This document shows, one piece after another, positions 1 through 5,405 of a DNA stretch of 12,829 bases. The notes beneath the pieces were generated by a model. The model worked only from the letters and a program-made list of their open reading frames with translations. It searched no databases and was not told where the DNA came from. This DNA is from Thermoflexibacter sp. Lineage in GTDB: Bacteria; Bacteroidota; Bacteroidia; Cytophagales; Thermoflexibacteraceae. The DNA is taken from the NCBI GenBank assembly GCA_025455345.1, contig JALOMS010000059.1:1-12829 (forward strand). The letters run 5' to 3'. The position numbers and the translations under genes are program-made. Positions within the stretch are counted from its first letter, which is position 1. The number at the start of each line of letters is the position of its first letter.

Positions 1-722
1 GCAATCGCAATCGCATCTCCCTTAAGGGCGGCATCAGTAATCATGCTCGCATCTAACTGATTAAAGGAAATATCTCTTAATGGACTTGGTTCTATCATGG
101 TAGCCATGAGTTCGAAAACAGTACGCTTAATCCCCGTAGCAGATACGTAAGCCTCCAATACTCCTTGGTTGCTATTGCCATGATAACGCCCATTGGGGTC
201 GACGATGACGTGTCCTAACTCTCCAGCAAATCCATCATGTCCGTAGATAAGTTGTCCATTTGCTACTAATCCACTGCCCAGACCTGTCCCCAACGTAATG
301 ATAATGAAATCTTTCATACCTTGCGCTACACCAAACAACATTTCACCAATCGCCGCGGCATTGGCATCGTTGGTAAGGACTGTAGGAATTTTATAATGCT
401 CTTGTACCAAATAAGCCAAAGGTACTAACTTGCCCCAGTTGATATTCGCCGCATCTTCTACTGTACCCGTGTAATAATTCCCATTAGGCACTCCAATCCC
501 AATTCCTCTGATTTCTATGGGCATTGTGATTGTTTTTCTGAGCGAATCAATATTTTCGTATAGGCGAGGCAAATAAAGATTGATTTCTTGTTCGGCTCTC
601 GTAGGCATAGAGCCTTCCGCAAACGAATTACCTTCTTTGTCCACAAAACCAAACTTGGTATTTGTGCCTCCAATATCAATTCCTATGACTACGGGAGTAA
701 TGTCTTGTGTAGCGTTACTCAT
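1..722 (-). CDS. ROK-family sugar kinase (glucokinase-like), 3' end cut by window edge
   Basis: Probably phosphorylates glucose or a related sugar with ATP in the cytoplasm. I translated 240 residues from an ATG at 720-722; the stop lies beyond position 1, so about 60-90 C-terminal residues of a usual 300-330 are missing. The N terminus has the ATP phosphate-binding motif DIGGTNTKFGFVD (residues 16-28). TNDANAAAIGE (117-127) holds the catalytic Asp, LGTGLGSG (144-151) is the second phosphate motif, and GELGH (167-171) gives the zinc-ligand His. The zinc motif CxCGxxGCxE that normally follows reads HGNSNQGVLE (181-190), so all three cysteines are gone while the flanking Gly, Leu and Glu remain. 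ROK repressors carry an N-terminal DNA-binding domain; none is present here, so this is a kinase-type member. It lies 108 bases downstream of the Ppx/GppA gene on the same strand, and I see no clear promoter of its own. The family call is firm; the substrate is not. Confidence 0.9.
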   Translation of the reverse strand, partial: MSNATQDITPVVIGIDIGGTNTKFGFVDKEGNSFAEGSMPTRAEQEINLYLPRLYENIDSLRKTITMPIEIRGIGIGVPNGNYYTGTVEDAANINWGKLVPLAYLVQEHYKIPTVLTNDANAAAIGEMLFGVAQGMKDFIIITLGTGLGSGLVANGQLIYGHDGFAGELGHVIVDPNGRYHGNSNQGVLEAYVSATGIKRTVFELMATMIEPSPLRDISFNQLDASMITDAALKGDAIAI

Positions 723-764
723 ATTTGATTTATAATATTTTGTATTTGAATATGCTATTTTAGT

Positions 765-793
765 GGATTTCTTTACGACTTTCAAAGAAATCC
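765..793. other. Perfect 10-bp inverted repeat between the Ppx/GppA and ROK genes
   Basis: GGATTTCTTT at 765-774 is matched exactly by AAAGAAATCC at 784-793, with a 9-base loop. On the minus strand it falls 38 bases after the Ppx/GppA stop and 43 before the ROK start. Neither strand has a run of T after the stem, so it is not a standard intrinsic terminator. It could be an mRNA-processing or stability hairpin between two co-transcribed genes, or an operator. Confidence 0.45.
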
Positions 794-830
794 CCCAAAT
801 TATTTAATGCGTCATCTATCTGCCTATTTT

Positions 831-1748
831 TTATAATGAATACCTGTTTTGTTTGTTCCCGTTTTCTTTCGCTAATTGCTTCTCCAAGAGAATTTTAAGC
901 ATTCCGTCTTTGAGACCTACGTCTGGGACTAACATTCGCTTTGCTCCTGCAATTTTCATTACTTCCATATAAATCTCAGTAGCAGGGATAATTACGTCGG
1001 CGCGGTCATCATTGAGCTTGAGTTCCATTTTCATTTCTGTCAAAGAATAAGAAGCCAAGAGGCGTTTAGTTCTTTCTATTTCAGACAAGCTAATAATATT
1101 TACATCTTTTACCCGTACAAACTCAAAAATCTTATTGATATTTCCTCCTGTACCTACGGCTATTAGCTCCCCTTTGATGTATTTTTGCTTGCTATTAATC
1201 CAATCTTCTATATCTTTCCAGTTGGTATTTTTGGTGTTCTCCAAACGTCTTACCGAACCCATCTTAAAAGATTGCATGGCTACTTTCTGCCTATCTACAT
1301 AGAGATTTAGCTCTGTACTGCCACCACCCACATCTATATGCAGGAAGTTTCTATCATCTAAATGTTTTACTATGGCTTGCGAGATAATTTCTGCTTCTTT
1401 TTCACCTTCTATAATTTCTATTTTTAGTCCCAATGTATCATAGACTTTTCTGACAATCTTTTCGGCATTTTTTGCCTCCCGCATCGCAGAAGTCGCACAA
1501 ATCATATAATCATCAACATCATAAAGTTCTATGAGGAGTTTGTAGGCGTGCATGAGTTTGAGAAACTTAGCCTCGCTTTCTACACCGATTTCATTGTAGT
1601 TAAACACATCATGTCCTAAGCGCAAGGGAAAACGAACATATTCTATTTTTTTAAAAATATATTCTCCTTCGTATTCCGTGGCACTACTTACCTGGAAGCG
1701 AATGGCATTAGAGCCAATATCAATCACTGCGAGTTTCAAAGGCAACAA
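831..1748 (-). CDS. Ppx/GppA-family phosphatase (exopolyphosphatase / pppGpp phosphohydrolase type), TTG start
   Basis: Members hydrolyse terminal phosphates of inorganic polyphosphate or convert pppGpp to ppGpp, in the cytoplasm. The 305-residue product shows the ASKHA-fold landmarks: phosphate-1 loop VIDIGSNAIRF (8-18), ATSAMREAKN (85-94), the catalytic-Glu region IIEGEKEAE (112-120) and phosphate-2 loop HIDVGGGSTEL (137-147). At about 300 residues it is the short two-domain form common in Bacteroidota, without the C-terminal HD-like domain of E. coli Ppx/GppA. There is no ATG between the upstream in-frame stop and the first conserved motif. The start must therefore be TTG at 1748, at 1745, or most attractively at 1739, where the protein would begin MKLAVIDIGSN as its relatives do. 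A promoter lies at 1806-1836. The name is family level only, because sequence alone cannot separate Ppx from GppA activity. Confidence 0.92.
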   Translation of the reverse strand: MLPLKLAVIDIGSNAIRFQVSSATEYEGEYIFKKIEYVRFPLRLGHDVFNYNEIGVESEAKFLKLMHAYKLLIELYDVDDYMICATSAMREAKNAEKIVRKVYDTLGLKIEIIEGEKEAEIISQAIVKHLDDRNFLHIDVGGGSTELNLYVDRQKVAMQSFKMGSVRRLENTKNTNWKDIEDWINSKQKYIKGELIAVGTGGNINKIFEFVRVKDVNIISLSEIERTKRLLASYSLTEMKMELKLNDDRADVIIPATEIYMEVMKIAGAKRMLVPDVGLKDGMLKILLEKQLAKENGNKQNRYSL

Positions 1749-1805
1749 TAGTTTAGTTGTTGAAGTTTGTTTTTAATAGTTTACAAAAAGTGTTAAAAAT
1801 GTATT

Positions 1806-1836
1806 CAAAACTATTCTTAAAAATGACATCTTGCAA
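1806..1836 (-). promoter_or_regulatory. Bacteroidota-type promoter for the Ppx/GppA gene
   Basis: Read on the minus strand: TTG (1834-1836), 20 bases, then TAGTTTTG (1806-1813). This matches the TTTG/TTG-N19-21-TAnnTTTG pattern of the Bacteroidota primary sigma factor. It lies just after the terminator of the preceding gene, where a new promoter is needed. The expected start is near 1800, giving a leader of about 50-60 bases. Confidence 0.55.
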
Positions 1837-1857
1837 GTTTTATGTTAAAAAAAAATC

Positions 1858-1886
1858 AAAAAAAAGTCCACTATTTGAAGTGGACT
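1858..1886 (-). terminator. Rho-independent terminator after the small lipoprotein gene
   Basis: On the minus strand the 8-bp perfect stem AGTCCACT/AGTGGACT (1865-1872 and 1879-1886) with a 6-base loop runs straight into a T tract, followed by a second T run. It starts 6 bases after the stop of the 42-residue ORF. It would end transcripts carrying the LuxE-like and small lipoprotein genes. Confidence 0.88.
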
Positions 1887-1891
1887 ATGAT

Positions 1892-2020
1892 TTATGCTTT
1901 TTGTGTTGCTTTGCTTGTTGCAGATTTTGCCTTGGAGTAAGTAGGGCAAGTTTTGTATGCACAAGAAGTAGCTCCAAATAAAAATATTGCGACAATAGCA
2001 ACTAAAACTCTGTTTTTCAT
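1892..2020 (-). CDS. Small (42-residue) lipoprotein of unknown function
   Basis: A short ORF from ATG at 2018-2020 to TAA at 1892-1894 encodes MKNRVLVAIVAIFLFGATSC followed by a 22-residue tail rich in Lys, Ala, Ser and Thr. The N terminus has basic residues, a hydrophobic core (residues 5-16) and a lipobox-like ATSC, so lipidation at Cys20 is likely. The mature peptide would be only 23 residues, starting CAYKTCPTYSKA with a second Cys at residue 25. The gene lies 106 bases after the LuxE-like gene and has a strong terminator right behind it, which supports its being a real gene unit. I do not recognise a family with known function. It is likely anchored in the inner or outer membrane. No clear promoter was found, so it may be co-transcribed with the LuxE-like gene. 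Confidence 0.75.
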   Translation of the reverse strand: MKNRVLVAIVAIFLFGATSCAYKTCPTYSKAKSATSKATQKA

Positions 2021-2126
2021 GGGCTTAAATTAATTATAAATGATGAATGGTTAAATTTATGAATAATTTGGTATTTTCTTTCATTTTTCTTTTCAATATT
2101 GATAAGATTTAACGGAAAATGATTGC

Positions 2127-3170
2127 TCATGCTACCATCAAATTACACCCTCTCACATCAGCATTGTCATAACGTCCAAGTACCTTAAAATGTTCACTAT
2201 CCACCAAAACCCCAAGGTCTTTGGTTTCTAAAAAGCAACAGGAATCTATATTGGCTAAATCTATGATATTAATTCCACCATTTTTGAGATGAGAACCTAC
2301 CTCAAAAGGGTCATTCACGTCTCTCAAGAGTATTTTCATAGACGCAGGACAGCGAAACAGACCATCTTGGGTAGCGTATGCTTGCGAGAGCAACTCGGTC
2401 ATTCCGTATTCAGAATGAATCTGTTGGAGATTAAATGCTTCTTTAAGTATATCATGCACTTCCTCGCGAATCATCTCTTTCCTACGCCCTTTCATGCCGC
2501 CCGTTTCTATCATAATGATATTAGATAAGTCCATAGGGTTGTTTTCTGCAAAATCTAATAGTGCAAAAGTTACTCCAATTAAGACAGTTTTTTGCCCTGT
2601 GTCTTGTAATTTTTTTAGATGATGTCTTAGTTCTTGGGTATGATTTAAGTAAAAACCAGAGAAATTATCATTTCTTTCTTCTCTAATACTATTTTTATGC
2701 GAATCATCTATAAAATGCTTGACCATATAAACCAAAGAGGAATTGTTTCTTTCCAAGTAGGAAGGCAATAATGCCAGCCACTGATAATCAGCAGGTTTGC
2801 TATATGCTTGTTCAAAAATTTTTTTTGCAACGTTTTGGTAAAAAATCACGTCTAAAATATAGTGTTTGCTATTTTGGATGCCTGTAGTACCACTGCTCTC
2901 AAAAACAGTTTCTATCTTGGCTTTATGACTGAGTATTTCGTGGGTTTTAAAGAAATCTATGGGCAAAAATGGAATTTCTGACAACTTTTTTATAGAATTT
3001 TTGTCTATAGATAAGGCAGACAGATAGGCACTATATACAGGATTATGTACTGCTTGGAAGCGAAAGGCTTCTAAGGCGATTTCCTCAAAACCAAATGGAT
3101 TGAGTGTAAGAACTTTCTTTTTAAAATTTGTTATAAATTGTTGTGTTTCTATGTTTGTTTCAAATTTCAC
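2127..3170 (-). CDS. LuxE-like acyl-protein synthetase / acyl-adenylating protein
   Basis: LuxE proteins activate a fatty acid with ATP and transfer the acyl group, in luminous bacteria as part of fatty-acid reductase. They are related to the ANL adenylating superfamily. From a GTG at 3168-3170 the product is 347 residues. It has the P-loop-like SSGTTG (92-97), YGMTE (255-259, equivalent to the ANL core motif with the conserved Glu) and the hinge-like GRYDNADVRG (332-341). An ATG at 3255-3257 would give 376 residues, but the extra 29 (MIIFVVFNINLN...) lack family character and overlap the divergent lipoprotein start. I prefer the GTG, just before the family-typical region leading to NPFGFEEIALEAFRFQ. 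No luxC, luxD or luxAB lies nearby, so bioluminescence is not implied; stand-alone LuxE-like proteins occur in many Bacteroidota. The substrate is unknown. Confidence 0.85.
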   Translation of the reverse strand: MKFETNIETQQFITNFKKKVLTLNPFGFEEIALEAFRFQAVHNPVYSAYLSALSIDKNSIKKLSEIPFLPIDFFKTHEILSHKAKIETVFESSGTTGIQNSKHYILDVIFYQNVAKKIFEQAYSKPADYQWLALLPSYLERNNSSLVYMVKHFIDDSHKNSIREERNDNFSGFYLNHTQELRHHLKKLQDTGQKTVLIGVTFALLDFAENNPMDLSNIIMIETGGMKGRRKEMIREEVHDILKEAFNLQQIHSEYGMTELLSQAYATQDGLFRCPASMKILLRDVNDPFEVGSHLKNGGINIIDLANIDSCCFLETKDLGVLVDSEHFKVLGRYDNADVRGCNLMVA

Positions 3171-3190
3171 GATTGAAGTGCTTTTTATTT

Positions 3191-3205
3191 TAAGTAAAAA
3201 ACTTA
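3191..3205. repeat. Short inverted repeat in the LuxE-like/lipoprotein divergent region
   Basis: TAAGT-AAAAA-ACTTA is a perfect 5-bp inverted repeat with a 5-base spacer. It touches the first bases of the TACATTTG box used by the plus-strand lipoprotein gene and lies upstream of the GTG start of the LuxE-like gene. It could be an operator acting on both genes, but AT-rich DNA often makes such repeats by chance. Confidence 0.25.
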
Positions 3206-3211
3206 CATTTG
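3204..3211 (+). promoter_or_regulatory. TAnnTTTG promoter box for the 185-residue lipoprotein gene
   Basis: TACATTTG fits the Bacteroidota -7 consensus and ends 20 bases before the ATG at 3232, giving a very short leader. I do not see a TTTG at the expected -33 spacing, so only the -7 half is supported. Confidence 0.45.
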
Positions 3212-3231
3212 ATAAAAAATAGTTCAGATTT

Positions 3232-3789
3232 ATGTTAAAAACCACAAAGATAATCATTTTCCTTGTTTTTATTGGGTTGATAGCTACGGCTTGTTTTCGT
3301 GAACCTAATTATGCTGATACACCTGCGATAGCTTTTGAGTCTATTAGGAATACTCCTATCAACAGTAGCTCTGATTCTGTGATTATTACGATTGCGTACC
3401 AAGATGGAGATGGAGATATGGGCTTAGCCTCGACAGATACTATGCCTCCTTTTCAGCGTACTGCCAGCAACGGGCAGCCTAATCAATTTTTCAATAATTA
3501 CTTTTTGAATATTTATAAAAGAGTAAATGGCAGGTATGTGCCTGTAATCTTCAATGAACCTTCTTTTACACTTAATTCCAGATACCCTCGCCTCAATGGT
3601 TCGCGTCAGTCCGCTATCGAAGGCTCTCTTAGGTTTACTGTTCCCTTCTTTTATGGATTGTTCAGTGCCTATTCCCCCCGTATCAATCGCAATGACACGA
3701 TTCGGTTTGATGTTCAGGTAGTAGATAGGGCATTAAATAAGAGTAATATTGTAGAAACTACGGACATCATTATGGGCAGGCGCAACTAA
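3232..3789 (+). CDS. Lipoprotein of unknown function with a DGDGD loop
   Basis: The 185-residue product starts with a classical lipoprotein signal: Lys residues, a hydrophobic stretch (7-18) and lipobox IATAC with the modified Cys at 21. It is therefore exported and probably anchored in the outer membrane or facing the periplasm. The mature part contains YQDGDGDMGL (56-65), an Asp-rich loop resembling calcium-binding DxDxDxxG loops. Such loops recur in Bacteroidota surface lipoproteins with beta-sandwich domains. The rest (VIITIAYQD, LRFTVPFFYGLF, DTIRFDVQVVDRALNKSN) has the alternating pattern of beta strands, compatible with one immunoglobulin-like fold. I recognise no enzymatic motif and would not assign a function. 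The gene is divergent from the LuxE-like gene, has a promoter box 20 bases upstream and a terminator 30 bases downstream, so it is probably transcribed alone. Confidence 0.85.
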   Translation: MLKTTKIIIFLVFIGLIATACFREPNYADTPAIAFESIRNTPINSSSDSVIITIAYQDGDGDMGLASTDTMPPFQRTASNGQPNQFFNNYFLNIYKRVNGRYVPVIFNEPSFTLNSRYPRLNGSRQSAIEGSLRFTVPFFYGLFSAYSPRINRNDTIRFDVQVVDRALNKSNIVETTDIIMGRRN

Positions 3790-3819
3790 AACGAATATTA
3801 TTTTCTTAAAAATACTCTG

Positions 3820-3853
3820 ACAAAGGCGTACAATTGTGCGCCTTTGTATTTTT
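3820..3853 (+). terminator. Rho-independent terminator after the 185-residue lipoprotein gene
   Basis: ACAAAGGCG (3820-3828) pairs with CGCCTTTGT (3839-3847). The inner TAC/GTG bases extend the stem to 12 bp (one wobble) around an AATT loop. The sequence ATTTTTC follows on the plus strand. It begins 30 bases after the TAA of the lipoprotein gene. Confidence 0.85.
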
Positions 3854-4045
3854 CTATGTTTTAATCATTAGACTCTATCTCTCCATTTCTCAAAATGATA
3901 CTGTTATTAATGCGATTAGTTATTGAGGGCAAAGAAACCCACAAAATAAGTTATCTGATAAACAATAGTTTAGTACACCTAAAAAGTAAGTAAGCATCTT
4001 CGCCTATATGATATAGTTTGTACTTGTCTTTGAAATGTGCTATTC

Positions 4046-4057
4046 TCTTACGTAAGA
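4046..4057. promoter_or_regulatory. 12-bp palindrome, possible operator
   Basis: TCTTACGTAAGA is a perfect palindrome centred about 35 bases upstream of the -33 element of the AraC-type gene promoter. That position suits an activator or autoregulatory site. The role is inferred from position only. Confidence 0.3.
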
Positions 4058-4085
4058 AATTTTTGAATAATTTTTAGATTGATTT

Positions 4086-4117
4086 TTTGAAAATTAATCT
4101 TTATTACATTAGATTTG
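4086..4117 (+). promoter_or_regulatory. Bacteroidota-type promoter for the AraC-family gene
   Basis: TTTG (4086-4089), exactly 20 bases, then TAGATTTG (4110-4117): a full match to TTTG-N19-21-TAnnTTTG. The expected start is near 4123, giving a leader of about 60 bases. The -33 half sits inside an 11-bp inverted repeat (4076-4086 with 4090-4100, one G-U-type mismatch, 3-base loop), so a bound protein there would block RNA polymerase. Confidence 0.65.
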
Positions 4118-4184
4118 TTATACAAAAACTTAGAATAGTAATAAAACCAAAAACGCATCAATGCAGTAATACGCTTTAAACAAT

Positions 4185-5099
4185 ATGGAAGACTACAACA
4201 GAGTGATTGAATCTTTGAGTGTGAGGTACATCAAAGCAAAAGAATTGGAAATTGCTCAACCTGTGAAGGTTTTGAATGCTTATGACGTAGAAAATACCAT
4301 TATTTTAGTCAATAAAGGCGTGATGGCATTTGGCACGGATAATGAAAAGGTCAATGAAGGCGAATTACTGTTTTTACCCGCAGGAAAGATGATTTCCGTT
4401 ACCTACGGCAGTAGCAATCCCAGCACTCATGCGGTTACTAATGAGGATTTTATTAGCAGTCGTGAGAAATATCTAAGGAAAAGAGGCGAAAATAGCACTT
4501 CTGATTATTTTTCCTACGTTACTTTTGATGCCAAAGTGTTTGATTCAGTAAGTCTTTTTACCTCATTGGATATGCCTCCTTTTGTCATTAAAAGTAGTAA
4601 ATTAGCCCAATTAGTCAAAGAGGTAATACAAGAAACCAACCATGAATACGCAGGAAAAAATCGTGTTGTTTCTATTTATACAGACCAAGTAGTCATAGAA
4701 ATAATTAGGTATGTGCTTAATCACCAATTATTTGTGGAAAAATTAGCCACTAACAGCACCTATTTCAAAGACCCACGTTTGATAGATATTTTCTCCTTTA
4801 TCAAGGAAAACCTCAGTGATGACCTTTCTAATAAGATTCTGGCAAATGTAGCCAATGTATCCGAAGACTATGTAGGTCAGTACTTTAAAATGATGACAGG
4901 TATCAATCCCCAAGATTACATAGAATACCAACGCATGGAGGCGGCAGTAAACCTACTCAGAACTACTAAAAAAAGTATCAGAGCCATAGGAAATGAGGTA
5001 GGGTATAAAGATACTGCTTATTTTTGTCGCCGTTTTAAGATGATGTTTGGTATTCCTGCGGGCAAGATGCGACGCAGAGAATCTTCTTTGAGTATGTAA
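4185..5099 (+). CDS. AraC-family transcriptional regulator
   Basis: A 304-residue cytoplasmic DNA-binding protein. Residues 36-75 (TIILVNKGVMAFGTDNEKVNEGELLFLPAGKMISV) read as a cupin-like sensing domain with the turn-rich EGELLFLPAG signature. The middle (about 100-195) is helical and has no motif I recognise. The C terminus is a typical AraC/XylS double helix-turn-helix: first HTH about 213-240 (SNKILANVANVSEDYVGQYF), second about 264-292 (SIRAIGNEVGYKDTAYFCRRFK, then GIPAGKMRR). The family's usual GxSPxxY/R motif appears as GINPQDYI after the first HTH and GIPAGKMR after the second. It is preceded by a full promoter with possible operator repeats, so autoregulation is plausible. Downstream it converges on the minus-strand fbp unit, so no co-transcribed target is suggested. 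The ligand is unknown. Confidence 0.93.
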   Translation: MEDYNRVIESLSVRYIKAKELEIAQPVKVLNAYDVENTIILVNKGVMAFGTDNEKVNEGELLFLPAGKMISVTYGSSNPSTHAVTNEDFISSREKYLRKRGENSTSDYFSYVTFDAKVFDSVSLFTSLDMPPFVIKSSKLAQLVKEVIQETNHEYAGKNRVVSIYTDQVVIEIIRYVLNHQLFVEKLATNSTYFKDPRLIDIFSFIKENLSDDLSNKILANVANVSEDYVGQYFKMMTGINPQDYIEYQRMEAAVNLLRTTKKSIRAIGNEVGYKDTAYFCRRFKMMFGIPAGKMRRRESSLSM

Positions 5100-5172
5100 A
5101 AAAATATCAAGTATGTTTTTGCTAATCTATCGTCGCATTGAGATTGATGCGATAACTCGACTATATTTTGAA

Positions 5173-5210
5173 TAAAAAAGTTTCTAAGCCTCAAAAAGAC
5201 TTAGAAACTT
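5173..5210 (-). terminator. Rho-independent terminator ending the putative RNA / fbp unit
   Basis: On the minus strand AAGTTTCTAAG (5200-5210) is followed by an 11-base loop and its exact complement (5178-5188), an 11-bp perfect stem, then a T run (5173-5179). On the plus strand no T run follows, so it works best for minus-strand transcripts. It lies about 195 bases beyond the fbp stop but directly after the structured block. Confidence 0.8.
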
Positions 5211-5347
5211 GACTATGTACATCAGACAGCAAAATCTAATATACCTTGACAGCAAGTAAGCCCTTCTGGCGTACTGCCTTCCCGAATTTAACCCTGTTGG
5301 AATAAATCTTGATAAGATTTAAACCCCTTTTTACTTCGATACAAAGT
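5178..5347 (-). ncRNA. Candidate structured small RNA (about 170 nt), or structured 3' end of the fbp message
   Basis: This minus-strand block is clearly richer in G and C than the flanking AT-rich spacer and shows no ORF. Read 5' to 3', several helices nest. A closing stem pairs 5338-5347 with 5212-5223 (9 pairs, one mismatch, 2-base bulge). A small hairpin at 5304-5320 has a perfect 7-bp stem and 3-base loop. A terminal irregular hairpin at 5251-5279 pairs in the pattern AG/CA/GUA/GCC around an AGAAG loop. An intrinsic terminator follows 1 base after the closing stem. A long irregular rod with a central bubble resembles 6S-type RNAs in outline, but I cannot match the sequence to a known family. 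A weak promoter lies at its 5' edge. The alternative is an extended fbp 3' UTR. The pairing was found by eye, so individual stems may be wrong. Confidence 0.45.
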
Positions 5348-5372
5348 AAATAAATATTAAATTAATAATCAA
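5342..5372 (-). promoter_or_regulatory. Possible promoter for the structured RNA
   Basis: On the minus strand: TTG (5370-5372), 21 bases, then TACTTTG (5342-5348), one base short of TAnnTTTG. A 10-bp perfect AT-only inverted repeat (5349-5358 with 5371-5380) covers the spacer. A start from this box would fall near 5336 and remove part of the proposed closing stem, so box and stem cannot both be exactly right. Confidence 0.3.
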
Positions 5373-5405
5373 TATTTATTAAATAAAATTTTCAAAAAAT
5401 ATTTC

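Larger units (their letters stand above)
3854..4184. other. Gene-free stretch upstream of the AraC-type gene
   Basis: About 330 AT-rich bases without a convincing gene. The contents I can support are a 12-bp perfect palindrome (4046-4057), an 11-bp imperfect inverted repeat (4076-4100) and a good promoter (4086-4117), all in its right third. A 32-codon ORF at 3895-3993 is present but lacks supporting signals. The left two thirds hold nothing I recognise. Confidence 0.6.

Noticed and set aside
1757..1981. Plus-strand 74-codon ORF rich in Lys, Phe and Cys
   Set aside because: It lies antisense to the 42-residue lipoprotein gene and runs through its terminator and poly-A tract; the composition is that of random AT-rich sequence and there is no family signal.
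3171..3257. N-terminal extension of the LuxE-like protein from an ATG at 3257
   Set aside because: The extra 29 residues overlap the start of the divergent lipoprotein gene, span its promoter box and lack family character; the GTG at 3170 fits better.
3895..3993. Plus-strand 32-codon ORF starting MILLLMRLVIEGKETHK
   Set aside because: It is short, without promoter box, terminator or recognisable motif, and AT-rich spacer gives such ORFs by chance.
5128..5154. Weak hairpin after the AraC-type gene (plus strand) as a terminator
   Set aside because: The stem has a 3-base bulge and no T run follows, so it does not meet the pattern of an intrinsic terminator.
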